Notes: generated by a model from the sequence alone, not told the origin. A DNA stretch of 64,000 bases from Eledone cirrhosa (GCA_964016885.1 OZ024743.1:193371655-193435654), one strand, 5' to 3'; shown: positions 20,898 through 31,990, numbered from the stretch's first letter. Made by a program: numbers and translations.

Positions 20898-23489
20898 ACA
20901 AGTGCAGGCCGGAGAATTGTTATTCCTCCTTTAATCTATGGTTCCCCTCGCTTCTACAGTGAGTGCTTTCAGAATTTGATGACTGTGGTTCGACACATGG
21001 GAAAGCCATCTTATTTCATCACTGTAACAACTAATCCTAACTGGGATGAAATAAAAAATAGTTTGCAACCTGGTGAAGAACCTAGAGACTGTCCTGATAT
21101 TTGTGCAAGAGTTTTCAAGATCAAGTATGACAGCCTCATGGATGACATACTGAAAAAAAATGTCCTAGGAAAAGTTGTGGCTCATTCTGCTACAATAGAG
21201 TGGCAGAAAACGAGGCCTCACTCATGCTCATATTCTGCTGATAATAGCTGAAGATAGCAAGCCCAAAACTGCTGATGCCATTGATCAGGTAGTGTACTGT
21301 GAGATTCCTGATAAAGCGACCAATCCAATTCTGCATAAGATCATCACATCCTGCAACATTCATGGTCCATGTGGACAAGCTAATATGATATCCTCATGTA
21401 TGGACGGGCTAGGACAACAACGCCATTGCTCAAAAAGTTATCCCAAGGCATTCAGACAAACCACATTTGTTGCCAAAAATTCCTTTCCGGAGTATAGAAG
21501 AAGGGATAGACAGCATGGTGGTCACACCCATACAATCCAACTGAAAGGTCAAGAATTTACTGTTGATAATCGTTGGATTGTTCCATACAACCCTTTCCTC
21601 TTATTGAGATATCAGTGCCACATCAATTGTGAGGTTGTCCACAGTATCAAGGTTGTTAAGTACTTATATAAGTACATCACAAAAGGATCAGACAAGATCC
21701 CTTTCACTATTAAGGATGATCAAGGAAATTGTGTCCATGCCCAAAATGAGATTGAGACCTATATCAATGCATGGTACATCTCAGCCAGTGAAGCATTCTG
21801 GAGAATCTATAAATTTCCATTACATCATCGAAAACCACCAGTTGAAAAGTTACCTTGCCATTTACCTGGGGAACAAATGGCCGTGTATGAGTGAGGGCAG
21901 GAAGAAAGTATTGTTTATAGGGGACAGCCAATGACTAAGTTGACGGAATATTTTCAACTGAATATTAGAGATCCAATGGTACAAAACATATTGTATATTG
22001 ATATTCCTAAATATTTCACTTGGACAAACAAAAAGTGGCAAAGAAGAAAAAAGGGACATCTGGATAGTGATCAACAATTTATGAGTGAATCGCTTGGACG
22101 CATTCCAAAAGTACCTCTCAGTAGACATCAATCTGAATTATATTACCTCAGGATGATCCTACATCACAAGGCTAGGTCAACTTCATACACAGATTTGAGG
22201 ACAATTGAAGGAGTTGAATTTCCAACATTCCAAGAAGCATGCAGGAAACTTGGTCTGTTAGATGAAGATGGAGAAAAAGACAAAGCTATGGAAGAGGCCT
22301 CATCCATTACGCTTGGTCCTCAGCTGCGAGAGATCTTCTGCACCATTTTATTTTACAGCATGCCAAATGACCCTCTGCAGTTCTGGGAGAAATGGAAGAA
22401 TTGTCTTGCAGAGGATATCATGCATGAACGTCATGAGCAAGTCATGTCCATGCAAACCATGCAGATTGTTCTACAGAAGCTCCAACAGGGTTCTTATGGC
22501 AGAAACTGATTTCAATACACACCAACTGCAAGCAAACATAAATGAACTTCTGCCAACATTGAATCCTGAGCAACTGGTTATTTTTCACAAAGTAATCACC
22601 TCTGTAAATGAAAATGAAGGCAGAATTTTCTGCTTGAATGCAAGTGCAGGTACAGGAAAGACCTATGTCATAAACATCCTATTGGATCACCCCAACAAAT
22701 GATGCAGCAAGATTGGTGAGTGAGTTCATGGTCAACAAGTTCCTTGATCATGAAATAATCTACAGAAGCTCTGATACAGTAGATAATTGTTTCTACTTTT
22801 GGCACAAGGCCAGCAATTACCCAGTACATTACTGGTACTTTATTTTATCGACCCCGTAACGATGAAAGGCAAAGTTAACCTCGGCGGGATTTGAACTTAG
22901 ACCGTAAAGGGACGTAACTATGCTGAAAGCATGGCGTCCGGCCCTCTACCGATACTGCCAATCCACCGCTGTAGATACAGTAGATAATGAACTGCAATAT
23001 CCAATTGAGTTCATCAACAAACTTACCCCATCAGGCTTCCCAACACATACTTAAACTGAAGAAAGGCAGTTGCATCATGCTTCTGAGAAATTTGGATCCT
23101 CTAAACAGGCATTGTAGTGGTACATGCTACATCATCATCAGTTTACATAATCATGTAATTGAAGCTGAAGTGGCATTGGGTCCCAATGCTGGAACAAGGC
23201 TGCTAATCCCAAGGCCACTAATCCTCAAGAGCTTGAGTTCCCTTTCACCTTTACTCGCAAGCAGTTTCCTGTCAAGCCAGCCTTTGCCCTTACATGCCAC
23301 AAGGCACAAAGGCAGACATTTGAAAAGATAGGTGTATATCTACCAACACAATTCTTCTCACATGGTCAGATGTATGTTGCATTATCAGATGTATGTTGTA
23401 TTATATTAAATGAAAGGGTCTGTTTGCTGACAACTGTGTCTACAAAGAAATTCTACAGTGATGTGAAACAGCTATCACTCTCTTTTAGT
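20898..23489 (+). pseudogene. Helitron Rep-helicase, broken
   Basis: The Rep part begins with GSPRFYSECFQNLMTVVRHM, then ITVTTNPNWDEIK, typical of Helitron Rep. At about 21210 a one-base shift separates the upstream frame from GLTHAHILLIIAED, which holds the His-x-His metal motif. The Tyr region VKYLYKYITKG is at 21655-21690. There is an in-frame stop at 21892 and another frame change near 22500. The helicase keeps its Walker A (SAGTGKT, 22640-22663), but the middle is deleted after 22700. It resumes with YPIEFINKLTPSGFP and ends with the helicase C-terminal FSHGQMYVALS. Such a protein nicks, unwinds and joins DNA in intact elements. This copy is dead through frameshifts, a stop, a deletion and a SINE insertion. 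Confidence 0.85.
22788..22973 (-). mobile_element. tRNA-derived SINE inside the Helitron, with 15-bp target duplication
   Basis: A full copy flanked by GATACAGTAGATAAT at 22773-22787 and 22974-22988, an exact 15-base target-site duplication. Removing the insert and one duplicate restores continuity of the helicase reading (SSDTVDN then ELQYPIEF). Confidence 0.93.
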
Positions 23490-23895
23490 TGAAATGCATT
23501 TCAGCTACTTTTTAACTGCTAGAAAAGGGACACTACAAAAACTTAAGAAGTCTATATGTGAATACAGTAAAACAACAATATAGTGAAGGTCAACTCTTCA
23601 TATTGGTAAATGTAATTCATTCATTCATACCAGCAGCATCTATTTTCAAATTCACTGCTTGAAGCTTCCCATCGACATTCTCAAGTGAAGATTCATGAAC
23701 ATTTTCCGTCAACAGTTTCATCACTTTTCTATCTCCATTATCACTTTTTTAAAAAAATATATCATGGATTACTTTACTGATTACAGAAGTAAGTGTAACA
23801 CAGTCTTTGTTCAGTTTATGTGCATATTGTCAATTGATGTATTATATCTATGTGCATATATATTTGCGTATATCATTATACACACTATATATGCT

Positions 23896-23931
23896 AGCAG
23901 AAAACCGCCCGAAGGGCAGTTCTTCTGCTAG
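23896..23931 (+). other. Helitron 3' terminus: hairpin and CTAG
   Basis: The stem GCCC-GAA-GGGC sits inside a longer palindrome CTAGCAGAA...TTCTGCTAG. CTAG ends at 23931 and is followed by T, as expected for insertion between A and T. Confidence 0.75.
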
Positions 23932-23940
23932 TAATAATAA

Positions 23941-24052
23941 TAATTGTTTCTACTTTTGGCACAAGACCAGCAATTATCCCAGTGCATTACTGGTGCTTTA
24001 TTTAACTCTATGACGCAAAGAATGTTCGATGCTCTACCGATACTGCCAATAA
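23941..24052 (-). mobile_element. tRNA-derived SINE, internally deleted
   Basis: It has both ends of the SINE, but the segment between TTATTT and the CTCTATGACGCAAAG head is missing. Confidence 0.85.
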
Positions 24053-24061
24053 TAATAATAA

Positions 24062-24270
24062 TAATTGTTTCTGATTTAAGCACAAGCTCAGCAATTTTGG
24101 GGGAGGACAAAGTCGATCAATCGACCCCAGAGTGTGACTAGTATTTTATTTTATTGACCCCGTAAGGATGAAAGGCAAAGCTAACCTTGGCGGGATTTGA
24201 ACTCAGAATGTAAGGAGGGGAGGGGGGGGGGGCTCTTTGCCACAAAGCATGTATGATGCTCAGCTGTATA
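24062..24270 (-). mobile_element. tRNA-derived SINE, GATCGACCCC subtype
   Basis: The variant carries GGACAAAGTCGATCAATCG between the 3' end and the hairpin and a GATTTAAGCACAAGC end. Same tRNA-like head. G homopolymer at 24220-24231. Confidence 0.8.
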
Positions 24271-24660
24271 GGCTCTGAGGACGCCTAAGGTCTTGACGGC
24301 GACCGGTGCGAAGGAGAAGTGGTCGGGTAATCCCCGGTATTTGTTTGTCTTTACAACCTGTTCAATAAAATTAAGTCGTTAATTAGAAGAAAACTTTTGT
24401 TGTGGTGTGTGACTGAGTGTATATGTATCCTCTCTCACCCCCTTCTCTCTCATATATATAGAAACTAATAAGACTTCGTACCTCTGTTTGTTTTCTCCTT
24501 GAATTATATATATGTATAGTAATAATAATAAATTTGAAGACTAAAATCCAAAGAGGGCTCGATAAGGATAAATATATATCAAATATATAAGAACCGTAAG
24601 GGTGAAAGCTGCGATTCTTTGCTTAAACTTTAATCTGTTATTTTAATAAATATATATATA
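24271..24660. other. Spacer, nothing recognised
   Basis: Short unique sequence ending in a (TA)n tract at 24648-24671. No gene seen. Confidence 0.35.
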
Positions 24661-24672
24661 TATATATATATA

Positions 24673-24842
24673 GTTGACAAGACTAGCATGGGTTTCATTG
24701 CTAGTACCGGTTGCATCTCGGCGTACTCAATAGGTAATGTTAAGTAAACTCCCAGAGTAGACACATAATTATTCGCTTTAACACAACACACGTAAATGGG
24801 TACCTTCAATCTATACTCGTACTCGAGTTTCGGCCACACTTA
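24673..24842 (-). repeat. Inverted repeat arm, left (pairs with 27911-28081)
   Basis: About 170 bases whose complement is found at 27911-28081, including AAACTCGAGTACG, GATTGAAGGTACCCATTTAC and TACTAGCAATGAAACCCATG. Each arm adjoins a TA tract. The LINE at 24918-27893 lies between them. Confidence 0.9.
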
Positions 24843-24917
24843 ATGCAGCAATCTACTGTCTGCATTTATTATGCAACAATGCACAATCGGCGCATGTGGC
24901 TATATATATATATATAT

Positions 24918-27893
24918 ATCATCATCATCATCATCATCATCAACGTTTAACGTCCGTGTTCCATGCTTGCATGGGTTTGGACGGGGGTAGTCCCACTTGA
25001 GGCAAGAGTGATTGTCTTGCTCGCATAGGACTGTCTGGCAGGTTTTCTACAGTTGGATGCCCTTCCTAACACCAACCACATTTACAGTGTGGGTCTGGGA
25101 GGTTTTTACCGTGTTGCCTACACGGCCACATTACAGCGTGGACTGTGTGTTTTTTTGTCGTGACACCTACACGATCTCATTTGTTTCGGCCTGGATGGCG
25201 CGGCACCAACATAACTTTACATAGAACGGGGTGGTGTGGATGGGGTGGGGGTGGTGGCGGACGGGGTGTATTTTGTTAGAGATGCCTACTGGCAAGGCGG
25301 GTCTTCTCTGTTACTGAGTACCGCCAAAGGTCTCGGTCCAGTGACATTGTCTTGGAGAGGTGTAAGTGTGTGAGGTCGGAGTTTATCAGCTCGTCCCAGG
25401 TTTTTCTAGGTCTGCCTATTCCGTGGCTACCGTCTATCTTTATTGCCCTGCACTTTGTTATACAGCTATCGACTTTCATGCGCATCACGTGTCCATACCA
25501 ACGTAGCCTTCTCTCGAGTAAACAACATCTGATCCCTCTTATCTCTAATTTTTTCCTTAGTTCGTTTATGCTTTGCCGTTCACGTATATTACTGTTACAC
25601 ATCCAGCGGAGCATGCAAGCTTCGTTCTTCTCTAGTCTGCGTATATCCTCTGCACACAATGCCCAGGTCTCACTGCCATGCAACATTGCTGTTCGTATGC
25701 AGGCATCGTACAACCTGCCTTTCATTTTTAGGGAGAACCCTTTAGCAGCTAATAGTGGTATAAGCTCTCTGAACTTTTTCTAACCAGTTCTGACTCTAGC
25801 TACTGTACTTTCAGAGCACCCTCCCCCACTGCTGATTTTATCGCCCAGGTAATGGAAGCTGTCCACTATTCTATAGAACCCTCTGCGCAATTGAAAGAGC
25901 TAGTATTTTGTGGGCACTTGCTGCTACTTATTGCACCAGAACACCGGCCACATGTAAAATCTATGTTCTTAGTTAGCTTACCTGTGATCCCACTACATCT
26001 TTTATGCACCCATACTTTGCATTTAGGACATAAAATGGAGTTTCTACCTACGCCTTTCCTACACACCGAGCACGACCATTTCCCAGAAGGGACCGCCGCC
26101 TTGTTTTCTTTCCTACAAACTAGAACTTTAGTCTTAGCCAGGTTAATTTTAAGTCCTTTTGACTCTAGGCCGTGCTTCCATGTTTGGAATTTCTTCTCTA
26201 GCTCGGCCATTGATTCCGCTATGAGTGTCAGGTCGTCTGCGTATAGGAGTTCCCATGGGCAGCCGGTCTTGAACTCCTCTGTTATAGCCTGAAGGGCAAT
26301 AATAAATAGTAGGGGGCTGAGAACAGAGCCCTGATGGACGCCAACTTTTACGCTAAACTCTTCACTATATTCGTTGTTAATTCTAACCTTGCTGACTGTT
26401 TCTTTATACATGGCTTGTATAGCCCTCACAAGCCATTCGTCAACGCCTAGTTTTCTAAGAGCCCACCAGATAATGGAGCGGGGGACTCTGTCGAAGGCTT
26501 TCTCCAAGTCGACAAAAGCTAAGTAGAGGGGATTACCTTTAGCTAGGTACTTCTCCTGTAGTTGTCGTACTATGAAAAGAGCGTCTGTGGTACTTTTGCC
26601 TGACACAACCCCGAACTGCATTTCATCTAGGTCAATTCTCTCTCTGATTAGTTGCGCTATTACTTTTTCCGTGACCTTCATGACCTGGTCGATTAATTTA
26701 ATGCCTCTATAGTTACTCCTATCTAGGGCGTCTCCTTTACCCTTATAACAGTTAACGATGATGCTGCTATGCCAGTCCTTCGGAACAACCCCATTCTGTA
26801 CGACTTGGTTAACTATGCGGGTGACCATGGTGTGTCCCACCGTGCCAGATGCCTTCAGCATCTCAGCAACTATTTCCGAAGGCCCAGCCGCCTTACCCGT
26901 CTTCATATCCTCGATTGCCTTACTTATTATACTCCCCTCGACTAACACTGCTGGTCCCTCTATTGGGTCGATATGGGGGAGACTGTCTTTCTCCCATTTA
27001 TTCTCCTCATTTAGTAGCCTTTCATAGTGACACTTCCAAGCTACCTTCTTATCAGCGTCGGTGATGGCAAGTATGCCATCATCGTTAAGTACACACTTCT
27101 CCCCGACAATATCACGGTTTTCCTTGACGCATTGCCTAGCAATCCTGAACACCTCACGTTTTTGGTCATCGCGTTGTAGAACGTGCTTGAACTTTCTTTC
27201 CTCAGCTTCCCTTCTTGCTAAGTACACTTGTCTCCTAGCTTCCCTCCTGGCCACTTGATAGTCTTCTCTACTTCCCCCATCCCGCCATACTTTCCAAGCC
27301 TGCTTTTTGGCCTTAATTGACCCCTCCACCTTACTGTTCCACCACCATGTTACTCTCCTCCTGCCTACAGGCCTGCTCCAGCCACAGACTTCGTCTGTCG
27401 CCAACAGCAGGTTTGCATTCAGAAATTCCCACTGTCCCTCTATATTGTCCGACTCTAAATGTTCTTCCTTACTGTCGAAAGCATCAAGTAATATGCTTTG
27501 AAATTTATTTCTGGCTGTGGGGTCCTTTAGCTTCCATATTTTTCTCCTGAGGATAGTCCTCTTCTGCTGTCGAGTACGTCTCGTCCTGACTATGAGGTCG
27601 CTAATTATCAGTCTATGTTGGGAGGTGCATTCTTCATGGGGGAGGGATTTAGTGTTTACAACAGACACTCTGTCACGTCTTCTGGTAAGGATATAATCTA
27701 CCTGGCTTGTGTGTTCCCCGGATCTATAGGTGATCAGGTGATTGTCACGTTTTTTGAAGTTAGTGTTACAGATAGTTAGGTTATTTGCATCACAGAATTC
27801 CAGGATTCTGGAGCCTTCCTCATTTCTAGTACCAAACCCATAGCCTCCATGGATTTCGTCGTAGCCGTCACAATGTTGTCCAACGTGACCATT
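24918..27893 (-). mobile_element. RTE-like non-LTR retrotransposon (LINE), 5'-truncated
   Basis: On - it runs from the end of the endonuclease domain (27893) through reverse transcriptase to a 3' untranslated region and an (ATC)n tail at 24919-24942. An AT-rich target and a microsatellite tail are RTE habits, and the protein resembles RTE/BovB-like cephalopod elements. Clade is not proven. It is inserted next to TA repeats between two inverted arms. Confidence 0.88.
25276..27890 (-). pseudogene. LINE ORF: endonuclease tail, reverse transcriptase, zinc finger
   Basis: From 27890 down: the end of the APE-type endonuclease, then a basic linker WWWNSKVEGSIKAKKQAWKV, then reverse transcriptase with NYRGIKLIDQVMKV, VDLEKAFDRVPR (catalytic Asp), VHQGSVLSPLLF and ELLYADDLTLIAES (catalytic YADD, about 26210-26250). 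A Cys/His zinc-binding segment follows, CSVCRKGVGRNSILCPKCKV with WVHKRCSG. The C-terminal part GSETWALCAEDIRRLEKNEA and WYGHVMR lies at 25276-25725. Two lesions separate the parts: a one-base shift near 25870 and a TAG in place of a Trp codon near 25783. The 600-codon main frame is otherwise open, so this is a fairly young copy. It lacks the N-terminal endonuclease and cannot transpose itself. Confidence 0.88.
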
Positions 27894-27910
27894 TATATAT
27901 ATATATAAGT

Positions 27911-28081
27911 AAAGTGTGGCTGAAACTCGAGTACGGGTATAGATTGAAGGTACCCATTTACGTGTGTTGTGTTAAAGCGAATAATTATGTGTCTACTCTG
28001 GAGTTTACTTAACATTACCTATTGAGTACGCCGAGATGCAACCGGTACTAGCAATGAAACCCATGCTAGTCTCGTCAACTA
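27911..28081 (+). repeat. Inverted repeat arm, right (pairs with 24673-24842)
   Basis: Begins AAGTGTGGCTGAAACTCG after a short TA tract and ends GTCAACTATATATATAT. Near-complete complement of the left arm with a few substitutions. Confidence 0.9.
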
Positions 28082-28225
28082 TATATATATGGTCTATAAC
28101 TTAACATTACTATTGGTTCACTAAGTTGAGTTCTCAATGTATAGGTGGGTCTGTTTTAGTATAGTCCGTGATGTTGTACATTTGGTGTTATAATATGGTC
28201 GGTCTCCTTTATAAGCAGAGGGTTA

Positions 28226-28410
28226 ATAATTGTTTCTACTTTTGGCACAAGGCCAGCAAATATCCCAGTGTATTACTAGTACTTTATTTTATTGACCCTG
28301 TAAGGATGAAAGGTAAAGTTAACCTCGGCGGGATATGAACTCAGACCATAAAGGGCTGTAACTCTTTGCTGCAAAGCATGGCGTCCAACTCTCTACCGAT
28401 ACTGCCAAGT
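28226..28410 (-). mobile_element. tRNA-derived cephalopod SINE
   Basis: Full-length copy, slightly diverged (ATTACTAGTACT hairpin, GGATATGAACTCAGACC B-box region). Confidence 0.9.
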
Positions 28411-28543
28411 ATGAACGAGCTGTCAAAATGTCATCATTAAGTTTTTTCAGGTGTGACGCGCATTTCGCGATTGATCAGCTCAAGGTAGAATCCGTATAAA
28501 TATTTATTGATTGTATTAATAACATTACAAATATGTTTTAAAT

Positions 28544-28668
28544 ATCATCATCATCATCATCATCATCATTTTACGTCCGCTTTTCCCTGCTTGCAAGGGT
28601 TGGACGGGTCCTATTCAGCACAGCATCTCTCGACTTGTCACGGTCCTTCGTCATCTCCTCGGTGCGTA
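28544..28668 (-). mobile_element. LINE 3' end fragment, second tail subtype
   Basis: The (ATC)n tail, then TTTTACGTCCGCTTTTCCCT, GCTTGCAAGGGTTGGACGGG and TCAGCACAGCATC, like the fragment at 59096. It is inserted in a sequence (AATAACATTA, TTGCTCGCAATTC) also found near 4560-4620. Confidence 0.8.
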
Positions 28669-28879
28669 AATAACATTATAAATTGCTCGCAATTCGTTCA
28701 GAATAACATTACAAATATAATGTCGTTGATAAACACAAATACAAACGCATAAAAGAGAGATTAAAAAAAAGAAAAAAAAAAGGTGGTGGGAGCAATTCAC
28801 CACCAAGTGCGACAATCGACCGGACTTAGTCTCCTAGAAGATTTCAAGTTACCTTCCAGTAATCTGGAATCGCTTTCAC

Positions 28880-29265
28880 TCCCGATTTCATAAATGATGG
28901 GAAAAGACGGCCTTACCCTTTGTTCTTGGGTAAGAGGCATTTGTGTCTCATCTAAGACGTTACAGTCAGTGATTCTTTTGCTCCCTCCCAATCATAGACG
29001 CTGCGGTAAATGTGAGGGTCACTGCTTCCATTGCTGAACGGAATAAAATCCGAAAATACCGGGATTTATCCAACAATTATTTTTTCCAGCCTGTTGCTTT
29101 CGAGACGTTTGGTGGACTTAGGCCGTTGACAGCGAAGTTCTTGTCATCGTTAGTGGCTCGCCTTACTAAGGTGTCAGGTGATGCCCTTGGGAGTACTTGG
29201 TTGTTTCAGAACCTTAACCACGCCATCACCCGTGGTAACGTTGCGAGCGTTTTGGCTTGCTAATC
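28880..29265 (+). pseudogene. Transposon ORF C-terminal fragment
   Basis: Reads through DGLTL-type and DVTVSDSFAPS-type peptides (28880-28990, one shift), then VTASIAERNKIRKYRDLSNN and PVAFETFGGLRPLTAKFLSS, ending AITRGNVASVLAC and a stop. The same module is at 4735-4890 (-) and 35730-35960 (+). It looks like the conserved domain found after reverse transcriptase in some invertebrate retroelement proteins; I cannot name the clade. No catalytic domain remains. Confidence 0.55.
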
Positions 29266-29374
29266 TATTCGATTCGGTTTCTAGTCTCTCTCTCTCAGTC
29301 TTCAAAAAAGTTACCACCTTTCAGCAGGCAACTTTTCATATTACCTCACTCTCTGATTTAGCTAAAAATAATGA

Positions 29375-29560
29375 TTTCTTACTTAGGTACAAGGCCAGCA
29401 AAATTGTGTGTGTGTGTGTGGGGGGGGGGGGGGTAAAGTTGATTAAATCAACTCCAGTGCTTAACTGATACTATATTTTATCGACCTCGGAAGGATGAGA
29501 AGTAAAGTTGACCTCGACGGGATTTGAAACTAGTATGTAGAGCGTCGAAACGAGCAGATA
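29375..29560 (-). mobile_element. tRNA-derived SINE, decayed, with (TG)n and poly-G expansion
   Basis: It keeps GTACAAGGCCAGCAAAATT, the GATTAAATCAACTCCAG subtype block, ATTTTATCGACCTCGG and CTCGACGGGATTTGAA. A GTGTGTGTG-G(13) tract has expanded inside it. Confidence 0.75.
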
Positions 29561-30885
29561 GAGCGACAGTGTAGAAGATTCCTTGTTGACAAGTAATCGA
29601 CTGTGTACTTAAATAATCGTGTGTAGTGGGTGGGTGGGTGTCCATTTTTGCTCGTAACTATTTATTATCACATAGCAACCGTAGTTAGAGGCAACGAAAA
29701 TAACATTAAACACACGTTTTCCTAATGTACCGAATGATTTGTCCTAAACATTGTATCATATATCTATTACCAGACTGACACTGCAGCGCTGACTATAAGC
29801 ACAACATCAACAACAGATATTTACAAAGAAGTGAGTAAAAGTATTAGTTTTATTTCGTAGGTTCGTAAAAACAAAACAAAACAAAACAACAACAGAAACG
29901 GACATATCTCCAATATATATATATATATCGCCATATATCAGCCACATACTTTTATCATAATCCCCTTCCTCTCCTACCCCCTACCTCTTACCCCTCTCTC
30001 AGTTCCTTATCCGCCTCCCATAGAATACAGGTTACAGGGCCCTTTATTTTACTTCTTTTAATCTTCCATCACTTGTAGTAACTCTGGATACACAAACTTT
30101 CCTACATTTCCATAGTCAGAGACATTAGTACAGCGACACCGTGTACACTCGGGTCCCAGATAATAGAGGGGTGGGGTGGAATGAGTGGCGGTGGGTGGAC
30201 ATTTGCTTAAATTCACATAAGCGGGGGGGGGGGGGGGGTAAACGGGGGGAGAGGGATCAGTAATTGTATAGTGTACGTTCGTAAATATGGGATTTCTTGT
30301 AATATTCTTTTTTTGTCATATATAATGTTTTTCATTATAAAATAAAATATTAGATTCTCTAGCTGCTGTATCGATATGAATCACAATAACATTTCGCCGG
30401 ATATAGATTAGCAAAATTTAATAAGCGGGGTGGTGGGTGCATGTGTGTAATAAAAGCGGGGGTGGGTGGTGGAAACAATCTGAAAAGTTCGTTAGCGGGT
30501 GGGTTGGGGGACGATTATTCAAGACTTGAGAGTACTTCTATCATAACCCCCCCCCCTTCTTCTCCTACCTCCTACCTCCCCCACCCTTACCCCTCTTTCA
30601 GTCCCTTATCCGTCCCCTACTATGCCAATATGTAGAATACAGGTTATAGGGACCTTTACTTTTACTACTTTTAATGTTTTGACACTTGGAGTAACACTGG
30701 ATACACAAACTTTCATACATTTGTAAAGTCAGAGACCTAGTACAGCGAGACTGTGTAGGTGGTATCTCTCTCACAAACTTTATTATAGTATTAATGACAC
30801 TATTATAAATATTTTAATGTCTAAAATTTTAACAACAAAACAAAATAAAAAAAAAAACGATCTCAGCTTCAATACAAGTAGCATG
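29561..30885. other. Spacer with a ~200-bp direct duplication and poly-G tracts
   Basis: A segment at about 29958-30150 (TCCTACC, TTACCCCTCTC, GAATACAGGTTACAGGG, TACACAAACTTTC, AGTCAGAGAC) recurs at about 30557-30763 in the same order, roughly 600 bases later. Poly-G runs occur at 30223-30238. No gene recognised. Confidence 0.6.
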
Positions 30886-30888
30886 TAG

Positions 30889-31125
30889 TTAGAATGTCTG
30901 AGGAAAGAATTGCTGGAGAGATTTTATGGGCAAAACCAACTGGCAGCAGATCCAGGGGTAGACTTTGAGCAAGATGGTTGGATAACATCCAGAAGCTTGG
31001 CTGGTCACGCTTGGGGACCCAGCCGCATCAGTTGAAGACGGTTGCTTTTGACAGGACCTGCTGGAAGGAGTGTGTGAGGACTCTGCCCCCACAACCCTCT
31101 CAGGAATATAGTGGGTGAAGAAGAA
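30889..31125 (+). mobile_element. LINE 3' end, family 2 (GAA-tailed)
   Basis: On + the last codons read GRLWARWLDNIQ-like, then LGWSRLGTQPHQLKTVAFDR with TCWKECVRTLPPQPSQE and a stop, followed by a GAAGAAGAAG tail. The same end is found inverted at 56450-56720, 59896-59985 and 62690-63085. It is a reverse transcriptase C-terminus of a LINE different from the ATC-tailed family. Confidence 0.75.
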
Positions 31126-31139
31126 GAGAAGGCCACCAA

Positions 31140-31270
31140 TATTAGGTTGAGGAAAGTTGATTAAATCAACCCCAATACTGGATGATACTTTATTTTATCA
31201 ATCCAAGAAGGCAAAGTTGACCCCAGCAGCTTTTGAATTCAGAATGTAAAGAGTCAAAACTAAATAGTCA
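31140..31270 (-). mobile_element. tRNA-derived SINE remnant
   Basis: AGTTGATTAAATCAACCCCA, ATACTTTATTTTATCAATCC and TTTTGAATTCAGAATG identify a decayed GATTAAATC-subtype copy. Confidence 0.65.
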
Positions 31271-31299
31271 AAGCATTTTATCCAAAGTTCATTATGCCA

Positions 31300-31540
31300 A
31301 TGTTTATCCTAGTTTCCTTGGTGTTAAGTAAATGAGAGTACAAGACTCCCCTTTTGACAGGATGCCAGTCTATCACAGGTTTAAACCTTTAGCTACTGCT
31401 GGTACTAATTTACAACTTAATATTCTGGAGCAACACGAAATGATATGTTTTGCTCAAGAACACAGCACAACCCAGTCCAGAAATTAAAACCCATGACATT
31501 ATGATCATAAGTCCAACATCGTAGCCACTTGGGCATCATA
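31300..31540 (-). mobile_element. tRNA-derived SINE, second family
   Basis: On - it starts GCCCAAGTGGCTACGATG with a B-box-like ATGGGTTTTAATTTC, followed by TTGAGCAAAACATATCATTT, TTGCTCCAGAATATTAAG and GATAGACTGGCATCC. This layout matches the tRNA-related SINEs with a TTGAGCAAGACACTTTATTT body seen at 53946 and 55624. Confidence 0.65.
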
Positions 31541-31542
31541 TA

Positions 31543-31746
31543 ATAATTGTTTCTAAATTTAACACAAAGCCAGCAATTTGAAGCTAAGGGGAAAGTTGAT
31601 TAAATCGACCCCCAGTGTGTTATTGATACTTTATTTTATCAACCTCTTGGAGATTAAAGACAAAGCTGGCCTCTTTACAGAATGTAAAGGATCGTAACTC
31701 TATGCCTCAAAACGTTGTTTGACGTTCGGCAAACTCTGCCAATCCA
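31543..31746 (-). mobile_element. tRNA-derived SINE, GATTAAATC subtype
   Basis: Diverged copy with AATTGTTTCTAAATTTAAC, GTTGATTAAATCGACCCCC and a decayed head ending AACTCTGCCAAT. Confidence 0.75.
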
Positions 31747-31780
31747 CTGCGAGGAAAATAATGATTTCAGTCATATATAT

Positions 31781-31990
31781 TGGCAGCATTGGTAGAGCGT
31801 TGTACACCATGCTTGGCGGCTTAGAGTTACGGCCCTTTACATTCTGAGTTCAAATCCCACCACGGTTAACTCTGCCTTTCATCCTTATGGGGTCGATAAA
31901 ATAGAGTACCAGTAATGTACTGGAGTCGATTTAATCGACCCCCCCCCCAAAAAAAAAAAATTGCTAGCCTTGTGCCTAAATCAGAAACCA
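31781..31990 (+). mobile_element. tRNA-derived SINE, GATTTAATCGACC subtype
   Basis: Full-length + copy: GGCAGCATTGGTAGAGCGTT head, GAGTTCAAATCCCACCACGG B-box region and GTGCCTAAATCAGAAACC end. The hairpin is followed by poly-C and poly-A runs. Confidence 0.88.

Larger units (their letters stand above)
20880..23931 (+). mobile_element. Helitron, 5'-truncated, with intact 3' end
   Basis: A rolling-circle (Helitron) element. Rep-like and Pif1-type helicase coding sequence is followed by about 400 noncoding bases and a canonical 3' terminus, where a GC stem (CCGCCC-GAA-GGGCAG) leads to TTCTTCTGCTAG and then T. Helitrons end in CTRR and insert between A and T. The 5' end with its TC start is not seen; the Rep N-terminal part is missing. 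A SINE has inserted into it at 22788. Confidence 0.85.

Noticed and set aside
25352..27550. Open frames on the + strand over the LINEs (also 46147-47265 and 51606-51986)
   Set aside because: They are antisense shadows of the LINE reverse transcriptase, which has the recognisable motifs on the - strand.
24918..28091. A DNA transposon with long terminal inverted repeats carrying a reverse transcriptase
   Set aside because: The arms match a dispersed repeat and the LINE has its own (ATC)n tail and 5' truncation inside. Nested insertion is simpler.
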